A stretch of 64,000 bases of DNA from Pseudomonas fluorescens (GTDB taxonomy: Bacteria; Pseudomonadota; Gammaproteobacteria; Pseudomonadales; Pseudomonadaceae), in contig NZ_CP078138.1 of NCBI RefSeq assembly GCF_019212185.1, forward strand, positions 2,710,501-2,774,500, read 5' to 3'. The notes under the pieces are model-generated. The model ran no database searches. It worked only from the letters and a program-made list of their open reading frames with translations, and was not told the DNA's origin. Positions 51,491-60,438 of this stretch are shown here, piece after piece. Every line of letters starts with the position of its first letter. Position 1 is the first letter of the stretch. The position numbers and the translations under genes were made by a program.

Positions 51491-53950
51491 ATGAAGTCTT
51501 TCGACAACGCCACGGCCAGCCTGGCGAATTTCGATCCACGCTCCGGCTCGGTGGTCGAGCGCACGCTGTTCAACCACCGCCTGTGGGTGTTGCTGGTGTG
51601 TGTGCTGACCACCCTGGTGCTGGGTTATCAAGCGACCCGGATCGAGCTCAACGCCAGCTTCGAGAAAATGATCCCGACCCAGCAACCCTACATTGCCAAC
51701 TACCTTGAGCATCAGAAGCAGCTCACTGGCCTCGGTAATGCGCTGCGCATCGTGGTCGCCAACCGTCAGGGCTCGATCTACGACGCCGAATACCTGAAGA
51801 CCCTGCAGGCCCTGAGCGACAAGCTGTACCTGCTGCCGGGCGTCGATCGTGCCTACATGAAATCGCTGTGGACCCCGGCCACCCGCTGGGTCGCGGTCAC
51901 CGAGGACGGCCTCGATGGCGGCCCGGTGATCCCCGACGACTACAGCGGCAGCGCCGCCAACCTCGAAGCCTTGAAGCGCAACGTGCAGCGCTCCAATGAG
52001 CTCGGGCAACTGGTGGCTTTCGACCAGACCTCGAGCATCATCTACGTGCCGCTGCTGGCCACAACCGCTGACGGTAAGCCGCTGGATTACGCGGTGTTGT
52101 CAGGGCAACTGGAGAGCCTGCGCAGCACTTATCAAAACGCCAATATCGACATCCATATCACCGGCTTCGCGAAGAAAGTCGGCGACCTGATCGATGGCTT
52201 GAAGCAGATCCTGCTGTTCTTCGCCGTGGCGATCCTGATCACCACGGCCGTGCTCTACTGGTACACCCGCTGCCTGCGCAGCACCCTGCTGGTGGTGCTC
52301 TGCTCGCTGGTGGCGGTGGTCTGGCAGCTCGGTTTGTTGCCCTTGCTCGACTACCAGCTGGACCCGTATTCGGTGCTGGTGCCGTTCCTGGTGTTCGCCA
52401 TCGGCATGAGCCACGGCGCGCAGAAAATGAACGGCATCATGCAGGACATCGGGCGCGGCATGCACCGGGTGGTGGCGGCGCGCTTTACCTTCCGCCGGTT
52501 GTTCCTCGCCGGGCTGACCGCGCTGCTGTGTGACGCGGTGGGCTTTGCGGTGCTGATGCTGATCAAGATCCAGGTGATCCAGGACCTGGCGGTGATCGCC
52601 AGCATCGGCGTCGCGGTGCTGATCTTCACCAACCTGATCCTGCTACCGGTGTTGCTCTCCTATGTCGGCGTTTCACCCCGCGCGGCGCAGCTGAGCCTGA
52701 AGAGCGAACAGGCCGAGCAGGGCGGCCAGGTACGCCATGCGTTCTGGCGCTTTCTCGACCTGTTCACCCAGCGCCGCTGGGCCAGCCTGTGCATCGCCAT
52801 CAGCCTGGCGCTGGCCGCCCTGGGTTTCATTGTCAGCCTGCAACTGAAAATCGGTGACCTCGACGCCGGCGCCCCGGAGCTGCGCGCCGACTCGCGCTAC
52901 AACCAGGATGACGCCTACCTGACCCGGCACTACGGCGCCAGCAGCGACCTGTTCGCGGTGATGGTCAAGACCCCGGCCGGCAGCTGTGCCCGCTACGACA
53001 TCCTCGCCAAGGTCGATGCCCTGGATTGGCAGCTGCGCGCGTTGCCGGGTGTCGATTCGACCAACTCGCTGGCGCTGCTCAACCGGCGCATGCTGGTCGG
53101 CCTCAGCGAAGGTAACCCCAAGTGGTACGAGCTGCAGAACAACCAGGCGATGCTCAACATGATCACCGCCAGTGCGCCACGCGGCCTGTACAACGAAGAC
53201 TGCAGCCTGCTGACCCAGTACGCCTACCTCACCGACCACAAGGCCGAAACCCTGACCCGGCTGGTCGAGCACGTGGAAAAATTTGCCGTGGCGAACAACA
53301 CCGCCGAGGTGCAGTTCCTTCTCGCCGCCGGTAACGCCGGGATCGAAGCCGCGACCAATATTGTGGTCAAGCAGGCCAACCGCGAGATGCTGGTGTGGGT
53401 CTACGGCGCGGTGATTGTGCTGTGTCTGATCACCTTCCGCTCCTGGCGCGCGACCCTGTGTGCGGTGATTCCGCTGATGCTCACCTCGATCCTCTGCGAG
53501 GCGCTGATGGTCTGGCTGAACATCGGGGTCAAGGTCGCCACGCTGCCGGTCATCGCCCTGGGCGTGGGCATTGGCGTCGACTATGCGCTGTACGTGATGA
53601 GCATCCTGCTCAGCCATCTGCGCCAGGGCGCGAGCCTGTCCGAGGCCTATTACCGGGCACTGGTGTCCACCGGCAGAGTGGTGATGCTGACCGGTATCAC
53701 CCTGGCAATCGGCGTCGCCACCTGGATCTTCTCACCCATCAAATTCCAGGCCGACATGGGCGTGCTGCTGGCGTTCATGTTCGTCTGGAACATGGTCGGC
53801 GCGCTGCTGTTGCTGCCGGCGCTGGCGTACTTCCTGTTGCCGGTGCGCCGTGAGGCAACCGTCACGGTAGACAACGCCAGCGTTTCTGAAGCGGCACCGG
53901 TCGCCCCTGTCCATCACTCGCGTATCTCGGAGCCTTGCCATGCCCGCTAA
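51491..53950 (+). CDS. RND-superfamily (MMPL/HpnN-like) transporter
   Basis: An 819-residue inner-membrane protein with two repeats of a transmembrane bundle plus large periplasmic loops. Seen: LVPFLVFAIGMSHGAQKMNG and VIALGVGIGVDYALYVMSIL, the proton-relay helices. The protein is of the single-component RND group used for hydrophobic compounds. With the barrel, DUF1329 and propeller proteins it probably forms an envelope-spanning transport path. Direction (uptake or export) cannot be read from sequence. The next gene overlaps its 3' end by 11 bases. Confidence 0.88.
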   Translation: MKSFDNATASLANFDPRSGSVVERTLFNHRLWVLLVCVLTTLVLGYQATRIELNASFEKMIPTQQPYIANYLEHQKQLTGLGNALRIVVANRQGSIYDAEYLKTLQALSDKLYLLPGVDRAYMKSLWTPATRWVAVTEDGLDGGPVIPDDYSGSAANLEALKRNVQRSNELGQLVAFDQTSSIIYVPLLATTADGKPLDYAVLSGQLESLRSTYQNANIDIHITGFAKKVGDLIDGLKQILLFFAVAILITTAVLYWYTRCLRSTLLVVLCSLVAVVWQLGLLPLLDYQLDPYSVLVPFLVFAIGMSHGAQKMNGIMQDIGRGMHRVVAARFTFRRLFLAGLTALLCDAVGFAVLMLIKIQVIQDLAVIASIGVAVLIFTNLILLPVLLSYVGVSPRAAQLSLKSEQAEQGGQVRHAFWRFLDLFTQRRWASLCIAISLALAALGFIVSLQLKIGDLDAGAPELRADSRYNQDDAYLTRHYGASSDLFAVMVKTPAGSCARYDILAKVDALDWQLRALPGVDSTNSLALLNRRMLVGLSEGNPKWYELQNNQAMLNMITASAPRGLYNEDCSLLTQYAYLTDHKAETLTRLVEHVEKFAVANNTAEVQFLLAAGNAGIEAATNIVVKQANREMLVWVYGAVIVLCLITFRSWRATLCAVIPLMLTSILCEALMVWLNIGVKVATLPVIALGVGIGVDYALYVMSILLSHLRQGASLSEAYYRALVSTGRVVMLTGITLAIGVATWIFSPIKFQADMGVLLAFMFVWNMVGALLLLPALAYFLLPVRREATVTVDNASVSEAAPVAPVHHSRISEPCHAR

Positions 53951-55184
53951 TGCCGTTATAGAAAGCCCGAGCCGCCAGGCCGGCTGGCCGCAGTCGCTGC
54001 TGTTGCTGCTGGGCAGCTGTCTGCCGGTGCTGGGCGCAGTGTTGCTGGCCCCGGTGTTACCAAGGATGCAAGCGCATTTTGCCGAAGTGCCGGGCAGTGC
54101 GGTGCTGGTGCCGGTGGTGTTGACCTTGCCGGCGCTGGTGATTGCCTTGCTGGCGCCATTTGCCGGGATCATCGCCGACCGCCTCGGGCGCAAGCCGCTG
54201 CTGTTGGCGAGCATGCTGCTGTACGTGCTCTGCGGCGTACTGCCGCTGTGGCTCGAGTCGCTGCCGGCAATCGTCCTCAGCCGCGCCGGCATCGGTCTGG
54301 CCGAGGCGGGGATCATGACCTGTTGCACCACGCTGATGGGCGACTACTACAGCGGCGCTCGACGGGAGCGTTTGTTTGCCCTGCAAATGGTCGCCACCTC
54401 GCTGTCGGCGGCGGTGTTTATCGCCCTCGGCGGATTCCTCGGGCAAAACGATTGGCGCACACCGTTTGCCTTGTACGCCGTCGGCCTGGTGTTCCTGCCG
54501 CTGATGGCCTGGCTGCTGTGGGAGCCGCAGGCTCGTGTGCAGTCAGCGCAAACGATGCCGGTGGCAGCTCGGTTTCCATGGCGTGCACTTGCACCCTTGT
54601 ACGGGCTGTCGCTACTGGCCGGCCTGAGCCTGTTCATCGTTCCGGTGCAGGCCGGTTATCTGCTCAACCTGCTGCACGTCGATGCGCCGGAGCAGATCGG
54701 CATGACCATGGGTGCCAACCAACTGGGGGTGCTGATCGGCGCCCTGAGTTTCCGTCTGCTCAGCGGCCTGCGTGGCCAGTACCTGCTGCTGATTGCCTAT
54801 GTGCTGGCAGGCCTCGGCGGCTTGCTCATGGCCAGCGCCCAGAGCCACGTGCAGGTGGTGGTCGCCGTGACCATCAACGGCCTGGGCATCGGCCTGATGT
54901 TGCCGACCTTGATCACCTGGATCATGGCCCAGGTGAGCTTCCACCAGCGCGGTCGGGCGGCTGGTTGCTTCACCGCGGCGATCTTCGCCGGCGAATTCAT
55001 CAGCCCGCTGGTGGTGCTCGGCATCACCCATGGCGAGGCTGCGGTGCTGCCTTTTGCCTTGGCCATCATCGGCGGGCTGCAACTGCTGGTGGCGCTGGTT
55101 TGCCTGGCGCTGCCGCGACTCGCGGGCCTGGCGCAGCGCACGAATGTTGATGTCGGTGGTTCGACCATCGGCAACGGAAATTGA
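53940..55184 (+). CDS. MFS transporter
   Basis: A 414-residue major-facilitator protein. APFAGIIADRLGRKPLLLAS is the A-motif loop; LSRAGIGLAEAGIMTCCTTL and IFAGEFISPLVVLGITHGEA lie in later helices. It resembles drug-H+ or metabolite exporters. It starts within the end of the RND gene with GGAG at a normal distance. It probably carries the pathway substrate or a toxic intermediate. Confidence 0.85.
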   Translation: MPANAVIESPSRQAGWPQSLLLLLGSCLPVLGAVLLAPVLPRMQAHFAEVPGSAVLVPVVLTLPALVIALLAPFAGIIADRLGRKPLLLASMLLYVLCGVLPLWLESLPAIVLSRAGIGLAEAGIMTCCTTLMGDYYSGARRERLFALQMVATSLSAAVFIALGGFLGQNDWRTPFALYAVGLVFLPLMAWLLWEPQARVQSAQTMPVAARFPWRALAPLYGLSLLAGLSLFIVPVQAGYLLNLLHVDAPEQIGMTMGANQLGVLIGALSFRLLSGLRGQYLLLIAYVLAGLGGLLMASAQSHVQVVVAVTINGLGIGLMLPTLITWIMAQVSFHQRGRAAGCFTAAIFAGEFISPLVVLGITHGEAAVLPFALAIIGGLQLLVALVCLALPRLAGLAQRTNVDVGGSTIGNGN

Positions 55185-55197
55185 ACGAGGATTTTCC

Positions 55198-55779
55198 ATG
55201 CAAGCGCTTCCCGAATTCAAACGCGTGGTCACCGGTCACAACCAGCAGGGCCTGGCCATCGTCGCCAGCACCGGCCCGACGCCCAACGTATTCCCGCTGT
55301 CGGCGGTGCCCGGCACGGTGTTTCATGAACTGTGGAACAGCAGCGCCAGCCCGGTGCCGCTGGACAACGCCAGCGACCCCACCAGCAAACCCCTGCAACT
55401 CAGCCCTGGGCCCCAGGGCAGCGTGATCCGCGTGGTGGATATTCCGCCGGACAGCGTGCAGAACCAGGTCAGCGCCGAGGAGGCCGCCGCCGTCTTCGCC
55501 GAAATCGGCCAGTCCCACGCCGGCACCGGCCAGGCCAATTCACGGCACAAATTGATGCACCGCACCGAGACCCTCGACTACGGCATCGTCACCGAGGGTG
55601 AAGTGTGGCTGGTGCTCGACGAGGAAGAGGTGCACCTCAAGCGTGGTGACGTGGTGGTGCAACGCGGCACCAACCACGCCTGGAGCAACCGCACCGACGC
55701 CATGGCGCGCATGGTGTTCATCCTGCTCGACGGCCGCTATGCCGCCGAATTGAACGACCGCCTGGGAGCCTCGGCATGA
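55198..55779 (+). CDS. cupin-domain protein
   Basis: A 193-residue single-cupin protein. The C-terminal half carries the barrel: LMHRTETLDYGIVTEGEVWL, with metal-ligand candidates His/Glu, and LKRGDVVVQRGTNHAWSNRT. This small group often occurs beside FAH-type hydrolases and SDRs in aromatic clusters. It could be a dioxygenase, isomerase or binding protein. The ATG is preceded by GAGGATTTTCC, and its stop overlaps the FAH gene start (ATGA). Confidence 0.75.
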   Translation: MQALPEFKRVVTGHNQQGLAIVASTGPTPNVFPLSAVPGTVFHELWNSSASPVPLDNASDPTSKPLQLSPGPQGSVIRVVDIPPDSVQNQVSAEEAAAVFAEIGQSHAGTGQANSRHKLMHRTETLDYGIVTEGEVWLVLDEEEVHLKRGDVVVQRGTNHAWSNRTDAMARMVFILLDGRYAAELNDRLGASA

Positions 55780-56759
55780 AACTCGCTACCTTGAAAAATG
55801 CCACCCGTGATGGACGTCTGGTGGTGGTTTCCCGGGATCACGCCTGGGCTTTGGACGCCAGTAGCGTCGCGCCGACCCTGCAACGCGCCATCGAACACTG
55901 GAGCGACTGCGAGCCGCGCCTGCAGGCTTTGTCTCGCCAGTTGAACGATGGCGCAGCACCGGATGCCTTCGCCTTCGATCCGGCGCAGGCCATGGCCCCC
56001 TTGCCACGCGCCTACCAGTGGTGCGACGGCTCGGCCTTCCTCAGCCACGGCGCACTGATGCAAAAAGCCTTCAACCTCGACCCCATCGATGGCGCCGAAA
56101 GTACGCCGCTGATGTACCAGGGCGCCGGTGACGACTTCATCGGCCCGCGTGACGAGATCGCGCTGCCGAGCGAAAGCCAGGGCATCGATTTCGAAGGCGA
56201 GTTCGTGGTGCTGGTGGATGATGTGCCGCTGGGCTGCGATGCGCAAACCGCGTTGCAGCACATCAAGCTGGTGCTGCAGATCAACGACGTCAGCCTGCGT
56301 GCCCTGGCCCCCCGGGAAATGCGCACCGGCTTCGGTTTCCTCCAGGCCAAGCCGTCATCCAGTTTCGCGCCGCTGGCGATTACCCCGGACGAACTGGGCG
56401 AAGCCTGGTACGACGGCCGGGTGCACCTGCCATTGCAGGTGCACTGGAACGGTGAGTGGTTCGGCCATCCCCACGGCGGGCAAATGAACTTCGATTTCGG
56501 CCAACTGATCGCCCATGCGGCGCTGACTCGCCGCCTCGGCGCGGGCACCTTGATCGGCTCCGGCACGGTGTCGAATGCCGAACGCAGCGCCGGCTCGGCG
56601 TGCATTGCCGAGCGCCGGGCAATCGAGATGATCGAGCACGGCAGCCCACGCACCGGTTTCATGCGTTTTGGTGACCGGGTGCATATGGATGTGCTGGGCA
56701 GCGACGGCCAGTCGTTGTTCGGCGCCATCGATCAATGCGTCGTCCAGGCCCGGGGCTGA
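55776..56759 (+). CDS. fumarylacetoacetate hydrolase-family protein
   Basis: A 327-residue FAH protein. The metal-binding triad is in GIDFEGEFVVLVDDVP, and NDVSLRALAPREMRTGFGFL, MNFDFGQLIAHAALTRRLGA and GTLIGSGTVSNAERSAGSAC resemble true fumarylacetoacetase-like hydrolases of Pseudomonas aromatic pathways. It would hydrolyse a beta-diketo ring-fission product. The gene is coupled to the cupin gene. Confidence 0.84.
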   Translation: MKLATLKNATRDGRLVVVSRDHAWALDASSVAPTLQRAIEHWSDCEPRLQALSRQLNDGAAPDAFAFDPAQAMAPLPRAYQWCDGSAFLSHGALMQKAFNLDPIDGAESTPLMYQGAGDDFIGPRDEIALPSESQGIDFEGEFVVLVDDVPLGCDAQTALQHIKLVLQINDVSLRALAPREMRTGFGFLQAKPSSSFAPLAITPDELGEAWYDGRVHLPLQVHWNGEWFGHPHGGQMNFDFGQLIAHAALTRRLGAGTLIGSGTVSNAERSAGSACIAERRAIEMIEHGSPRTGFMRFGDRVHMDVLGSDGQSLFGAIDQCVVQARG

Positions 56760-56769
56760 GGAGCCGCTT

Positions 56770-57774
56770 ATGCGAGTGTTGATTACCGGCGCCAATGGTT
56801 TTGTCGGTCGCGAACTGGTGCGCTGTCTGTTGGCGCGTGGCAGCCTGCGTGGACAGCCGATTGACGCCTTGCTGGTGCTGGATCGCGACCTCCACGGCCT
56901 GCCGGATGACACCCGAGTGCGCCGGCATTTCGGCAGCGTCACCGATCCGGCGTTGATGCGTCGGGTGCTGGCCGATGGCATAGACGTCGTATTCCATCTG
57001 GTGAGCATCCCCGGCGGCGCGGCGGAAGAGCAATACGACCTCGGCTATCAGGTCAATCTGTTGGCCAGCCTGGAACTGCTCAACCAACTGCGCAACAAGC
57101 GCCGGCCGCCGGTGCTGGTGTACGCCAGCAGCGTCGCGGTGTATGGCGGGCAGTTGCCGGCGCGGATGAGCGAGAGCGCCGAACTGCGACCGGAACTGTC
57201 CTATGGCGCCCACAAGGCCATGGTCGAATGCGCGATCAATGACCTGGCCCGGCGCGGCGAGGTCGATGGCCGAGCGTTGCGCCTGCCGGGCATCGTCGCC
57301 CGGCCCCGCGAGCCCAATGGCCTGCGCTCGGCGTTCATGAGCGACCTGATGTGGGCTTTTGCCGAGGGCGAGGCTTATTGCTGCCCGGTGTCGCCGCAAG
57401 CCACCGCCTGGTGGATGTCGGCGCGCTGCTGCGTAAACAACCTGATCCACGCCGCCGAGTTGGACGGCGCGGTGTTGGGCCCACAGCGGGTGTGGCAGCT
57501 GCCGGTGTTGCAGTTGTCCATCGCCCAAGTGATCGACGCCCTGGCCGAACGCTACGGCGAGGAACGCCGCACACGGATCAGTTTCGGCCCTGACGCCGGG
57601 CTTGAAGCCTTGTTCGGCAAGATGCCCGCTTTGAAAACCCCGCACGCCCGCGCCGCCGGCTTCCAGCACGACCGCAACGCCACCGCCCTGGTACGCAACG
57701 CCCTTAATCCCGCGGCCCCCAAACACTTGCCGCTGACCGGAGAGACCCTTGATGTCACTGCCAAACACGCGTAA
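56770..57774 (+). CDS. NAD-dependent epimerase/dehydratase (DenD-like)
   Basis: A 334-residue extended short-chain dehydrogenase. The nucleotide site is LITGANGFVGRELVR; the catalytic Ser/Tyr-x3-Lys is YASSVAVYGG and SYGAHKAM. It resembles D-erythronate dehydrogenase-type proteins, but the context here is aromatic catabolism, so it may oxidise an alcohol intermediate. Its last 23 bases overlap the cyclase gene. Confidence 0.75.
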   Translation: MRVLITGANGFVGRELVRCLLARGSLRGQPIDALLVLDRDLHGLPDDTRVRRHFGSVTDPALMRRVLADGIDVVFHLVSIPGGAAEEQYDLGYQVNLLASLELLNQLRNKRRPPVLVYASSVAVYGGQLPARMSESAELRPELSYGAHKAMVECAINDLARRGEVDGRALRLPGIVARPREPNGLRSAFMSDLMWAFAEGEAYCCPVSPQATAWWMSARCCVNNLIHAAELDGAVLGPQRVWQLPVLQLSIAQVIDALAERYGEERRTRISFGPDAGLEALFGKMPALKTPHARAAGFQHDRNATALVRNALNPAAPKHLPLTGETLDVTAKHA

Positions 57775-58546
57775 ACGCCGCCTCGTTGACCTGTCGGTGA
57801 CCCTCGACAACAACCCCTACACCGATCCGCCGCCGCTGCTGCCGAAGATCGACTACATGGATCACCAGCAGGGCTGGCCGGAAATGGCCGCGATGTTCCC
57901 GGGCCTGCAATTGGAACAGATGCCGGGCAACGAATCCTGGGCTGCCGAGCGCCTGCAGATCACCACCCATAGCGGCACGCACATGGACGCGCCCTGGCAT
58001 TACGCGTCGACCACCGACGGCGGCCAACCGGCCTTCGGTATCGACGAGTTGCCGCTGGACTGGTGCCTGCAACCGGGAGTTAAGCTGGACTTCCGGCATA
58101 TGGAAGATGGGCATGTGGTCACCGCCGTCGAAATCGAAGCCGAGCTGGCGCGCATCGGCCATGAGCTGCAGCCGCTGGACATCGTGCTGGTCAACACCCG
58201 CGCCGGCGCGCTGTTCGGCCAGCCGGGCTACCTCGATGCTGGCGTGGGTATTGGTCGTGAAGCGACGATGTACCTGCTGGAACGTGGGGTGCGGGTGGTC
58301 GGCACCGACGCCTGGAGTTGGGACGCGCCGTTCAAGTACACCCGCGAGCGTTTCGCCGCCAACGGCGACGCCTCGATCATCTGGGAAGGGCACAAGGCCG
58401 GGCGCGATATCGGTTACGGGCAGATGGAAAAACTGGCTAACCTTGAGGCCTTGCCGGCCAGTGGTTTCCAGGTCTCGTGCTTCCCCTACAAGATCAAGCA
58501 TGCGTCAGCCGGGTTTGTCCGGGCGGTGGCGATTTTCGAAGAGTAG
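57752..58546 (+). CDS. cyclase-family metal hydrolase (kynurenine formamidase-like)
   Basis: A 264-residue protein of the cyclase/KynB family. The metal-binding signature HSGTHMDAPWH is at residues ~73-83; GTDAWSWDAPF follows later. Members hydrolyse formamides, isatin (isatin hydrolase) or lactones. The ATG at 57752 has GGAGAG upstream; a TTG lies at 57749. In an aromatic island an isatin- or lactam-opening role deserves consideration, with the amidohydrolase at 39869. Confidence 0.82.
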   Translation: MSLPNTRKRRLVDLSVTLDNNPYTDPPPLLPKIDYMDHQQGWPEMAAMFPGLQLEQMPGNESWAAERLQITTHSGTHMDAPWHYASTTDGGQPAFGIDELPLDWCLQPGVKLDFRHMEDGHVVTAVEIEAELARIGHELQPLDIVLVNTRAGALFGQPGYLDAGVGIGREATMYLLERGVRVVGTDAWSWDAPFKYTRERFAANGDASIIWEGHKAGRDIGYGQMEKLANLEALPASGFQVSCFPYKIKHASAGFVRAVAIFEE

Positions 58547-58590
58547 GGCGCGCATCAGCCTTTGATCAAAAGCATAAGAAGAGAGAACCC

Positions 58591-60225
58591 ATGGCTCGTT
58601 TGCCTCTGCCTCACACCTTGCTGACCGCCGCGCTGGCGTTGACCAGCAGCCTGGCCCTGGCGGCCTCGGCACCACCGAACATCCTGCTGATCGTCGCCGA
58701 TGACCTGGGTTACTCGGACCTCGGCAGCTACGGCGGCGATATCAACACCCCGACCCTGGATAAACTGGCCAGGGACGGGCTGCAATTCACCAATATGTAC
58801 GCCGCGCCGACCTGTTCGATTACCCGTTCGATGCTGATGTCCGGCACCGACAACCACCTGGTCGGCCTTGGCACCATGGCTGAGGCGCTGCAGCCTTTCC
58901 AGCGTGGCAAGCCGGGTTACGAGGGCTATCTGAATCCTCAGGCCTACTCGATTGCCGAGCTGCTGCAGCAGGGCGGCTACAGTACGTCGATGGTCGGCAA
59001 ATGGCACCTGGGTCTGGAAGCCGATCAGGGTCCGGATAAACGGGGTTTCCAACAGTCTTTCACCTTGCTTGAAGGCGGAGCGCCGCACTTCAAACCGGCG
59101 ACTGTCGATCCGGCCAAAATCGAACAGGTGCACTACCGCGAAAACGGCCAGGCCGTGGCGTTGCCGGAGAATTTCTATTCCTCGGACTTCTACACCGACA
59201 AGCTGATCAGCTACCTGCAGAACAGCAAAAAGGAAGGCAAACCCTTCTTCGCCTACGCCGCGTTCACCGCGCCGCACTGGCCGTTGCAAGCGCCCAAGGA
59301 ATACCTCGACAAGTACCAGGGGCGCTTCGACCAGGGCTATGACAGCGTGCGCCTGGCACGTATCGAGCGGATGAAAAACCTCGGTGTCCTCGCCAGTGAT
59401 GCCCAGCCCGCCAAGCCTTTGCCGGTCAATCCGAAACTGCCGGGCTGGGACCAATTGACCCCGGAACAGCAGAAGCTCGAAGCGCGGAAAATGGAAATCT
59501 ACGCCGCCATGGTCGACAACCTCGACCACAACATCGGTCGCCTGGTGGACTATCTGCGTCAGAGCGGACAGTACGACAACACCCTGATCGTGTTCATGTC
59601 GGACAACGGCGCGGCAGGCGAGAACCACAGCCAGTTCTATCCGCTTGGCGCTCATACCGACAACAGCCTCGCCAACCTTGGGAAGAAGGGTTCGCAAATC
59701 GACTACGGCCTGCGCTGGGCCGAAGTCAGCGCCGCGCCGTTCCACCTGTTCAAAGGCACTACTGCCGAGGGTGGCATCAGCGTGCCGGCTATTGTCCAGT
59801 TGCCCAAGGCTATGAGTCGGCAAGGTATCGAACGCGGCATCGCAAGGGTTGACGATTTGGCGCCGACCTTTCTTGAGGTAGCGGGGATTGCCCAGCCACA
59901 GGTTGCAGGCAAACACCCGATCACCGGTAAATCGATGCTGCCGCTGCTGGCTGGCAAAGGCAGTCCGCACAGTGACGGGCGTCTGGCCGGGGAGCTATTC
60001 GGTAACGCCTATTACCGCGAAGGCGATCTGAAGCTATTGGGCATGCGCCCGCAGGCAGGGTTTGGCGATAACGTTCAGCCATTGCAGTGGCAGCTGTTTG
60101 ATCTGGCACGCGATCGCGGCGAGACCACGGATCTGGCGGCCGCGCAGCCGGACACGGTGGAGCGGCTCAAGGCCGAGTGGATGAAGTATGCGCAGGAGGT
60201 GGGCGTGGTGTTTGCGCCGCGCTGA
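58591..60225 (+). CDS. periplasmic arylsulfatase-like sulfatase with altered active-site signature
   Basis: A 544-residue sulfatase with a signal peptide ending near SLALAASA. Seen: LIVADDLGYSDLGSYGGD (metal ligands), MVGKWHLGLEADQGPDKRGF and FMSDNGAAGENHSQF. The formylglycine Cys75 is in PTCSITRSMLMSG: the canonical C-x-P/A-x-R has Ile in place of Pro/Ala. This may affect maturation of the catalytic formylglycine, or mark a distinct subgroup. It would release sulfate from an aryl or alkyl sulfate ester. Frames opening at 58477 lie within the cyclase gene; the ATG at 58591 follows GAGAG. Confidence 0.82.
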   Translation: MARLPLPHTLLTAALALTSSLALAASAPPNILLIVADDLGYSDLGSYGGDINTPTLDKLARDGLQFTNMYAAPTCSITRSMLMSGTDNHLVGLGTMAEALQPFQRGKPGYEGYLNPQAYSIAELLQQGGYSTSMVGKWHLGLEADQGPDKRGFQQSFTLLEGGAPHFKPATVDPAKIEQVHYRENGQAVALPENFYSSDFYTDKLISYLQNSKKEGKPFFAYAAFTAPHWPLQAPKEYLDKYQGRFDQGYDSVRLARIERMKNLGVLASDAQPAKPLPVNPKLPGWDQLTPEQQKLEARKMEIYAAMVDNLDHNIGRLVDYLRQSGQYDNTLIVFMSDNGAAGENHSQFYPLGAHTDNSLANLGKKGSQIDYGLRWAEVSAAPFHLFKGTTAEGGISVPAIVQLPKAMSRQGIERGIARVDDLAPTFLEVAGIAQPQVAGKHPITGKSMLPLLAGKGSPHSDGRLAGELFGNAYYREGDLKLLGMRPQAGFGDNVQPLQWQLFDLARDRGETTDLAAAQPDTVERLKAEWMKYAQEVGVVFAPR

Positions 60226-60252
60226 ACGCGATTCTTGTGATCGCTCCAAACC

Positions 60253-60346
60253 CCTGTGGGAGCTGGCTTGAAGCGAAGAGGGGGTGTCAGCCACCGATGA
60301 TGTCGGCTGTGCCGCCGCCTTCGCCAGCAAGCTGGCGCCTACAAGT
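60253..60346. repeat. REP-like pair
   Basis: CTGTGGGAGCTGGCTTGAAG and CAGCAAGCTGGCGCCTACAA are imperfect inverted elements. It lies between the convergent sulfatase and Rieske oxygenase genes. No gene is seen at 60226-60438. Confidence 0.65.
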
Positions 60347-60438
60347 GTGATCAACCACATACACCTTGTGGGAACAGCTCGGGCGGCGCTCCCATAGGGT
60401 TGGTCGATCACAAGATCAGCGTCCACTGCTGCAGGGTG

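Noticed and set aside
47927..52009. 1360-codon open frame on the minus strand
   Set aside because: It lies antisense to the DUF1302, DUF1329, YCF48-like and RND genes. Those have signal peptides, ribosome sites and tight spacing. Long antisense frames are common in GC-rich DNA with strong third-position bias, and the translated product has low-complexity Gly/Val/His/Gln composition.
58555..59970. 471-codon minus-strand frame
   Set aside because: It is antisense to the arylsulfatase, which has intact sulfatase motifs and a signal peptide.
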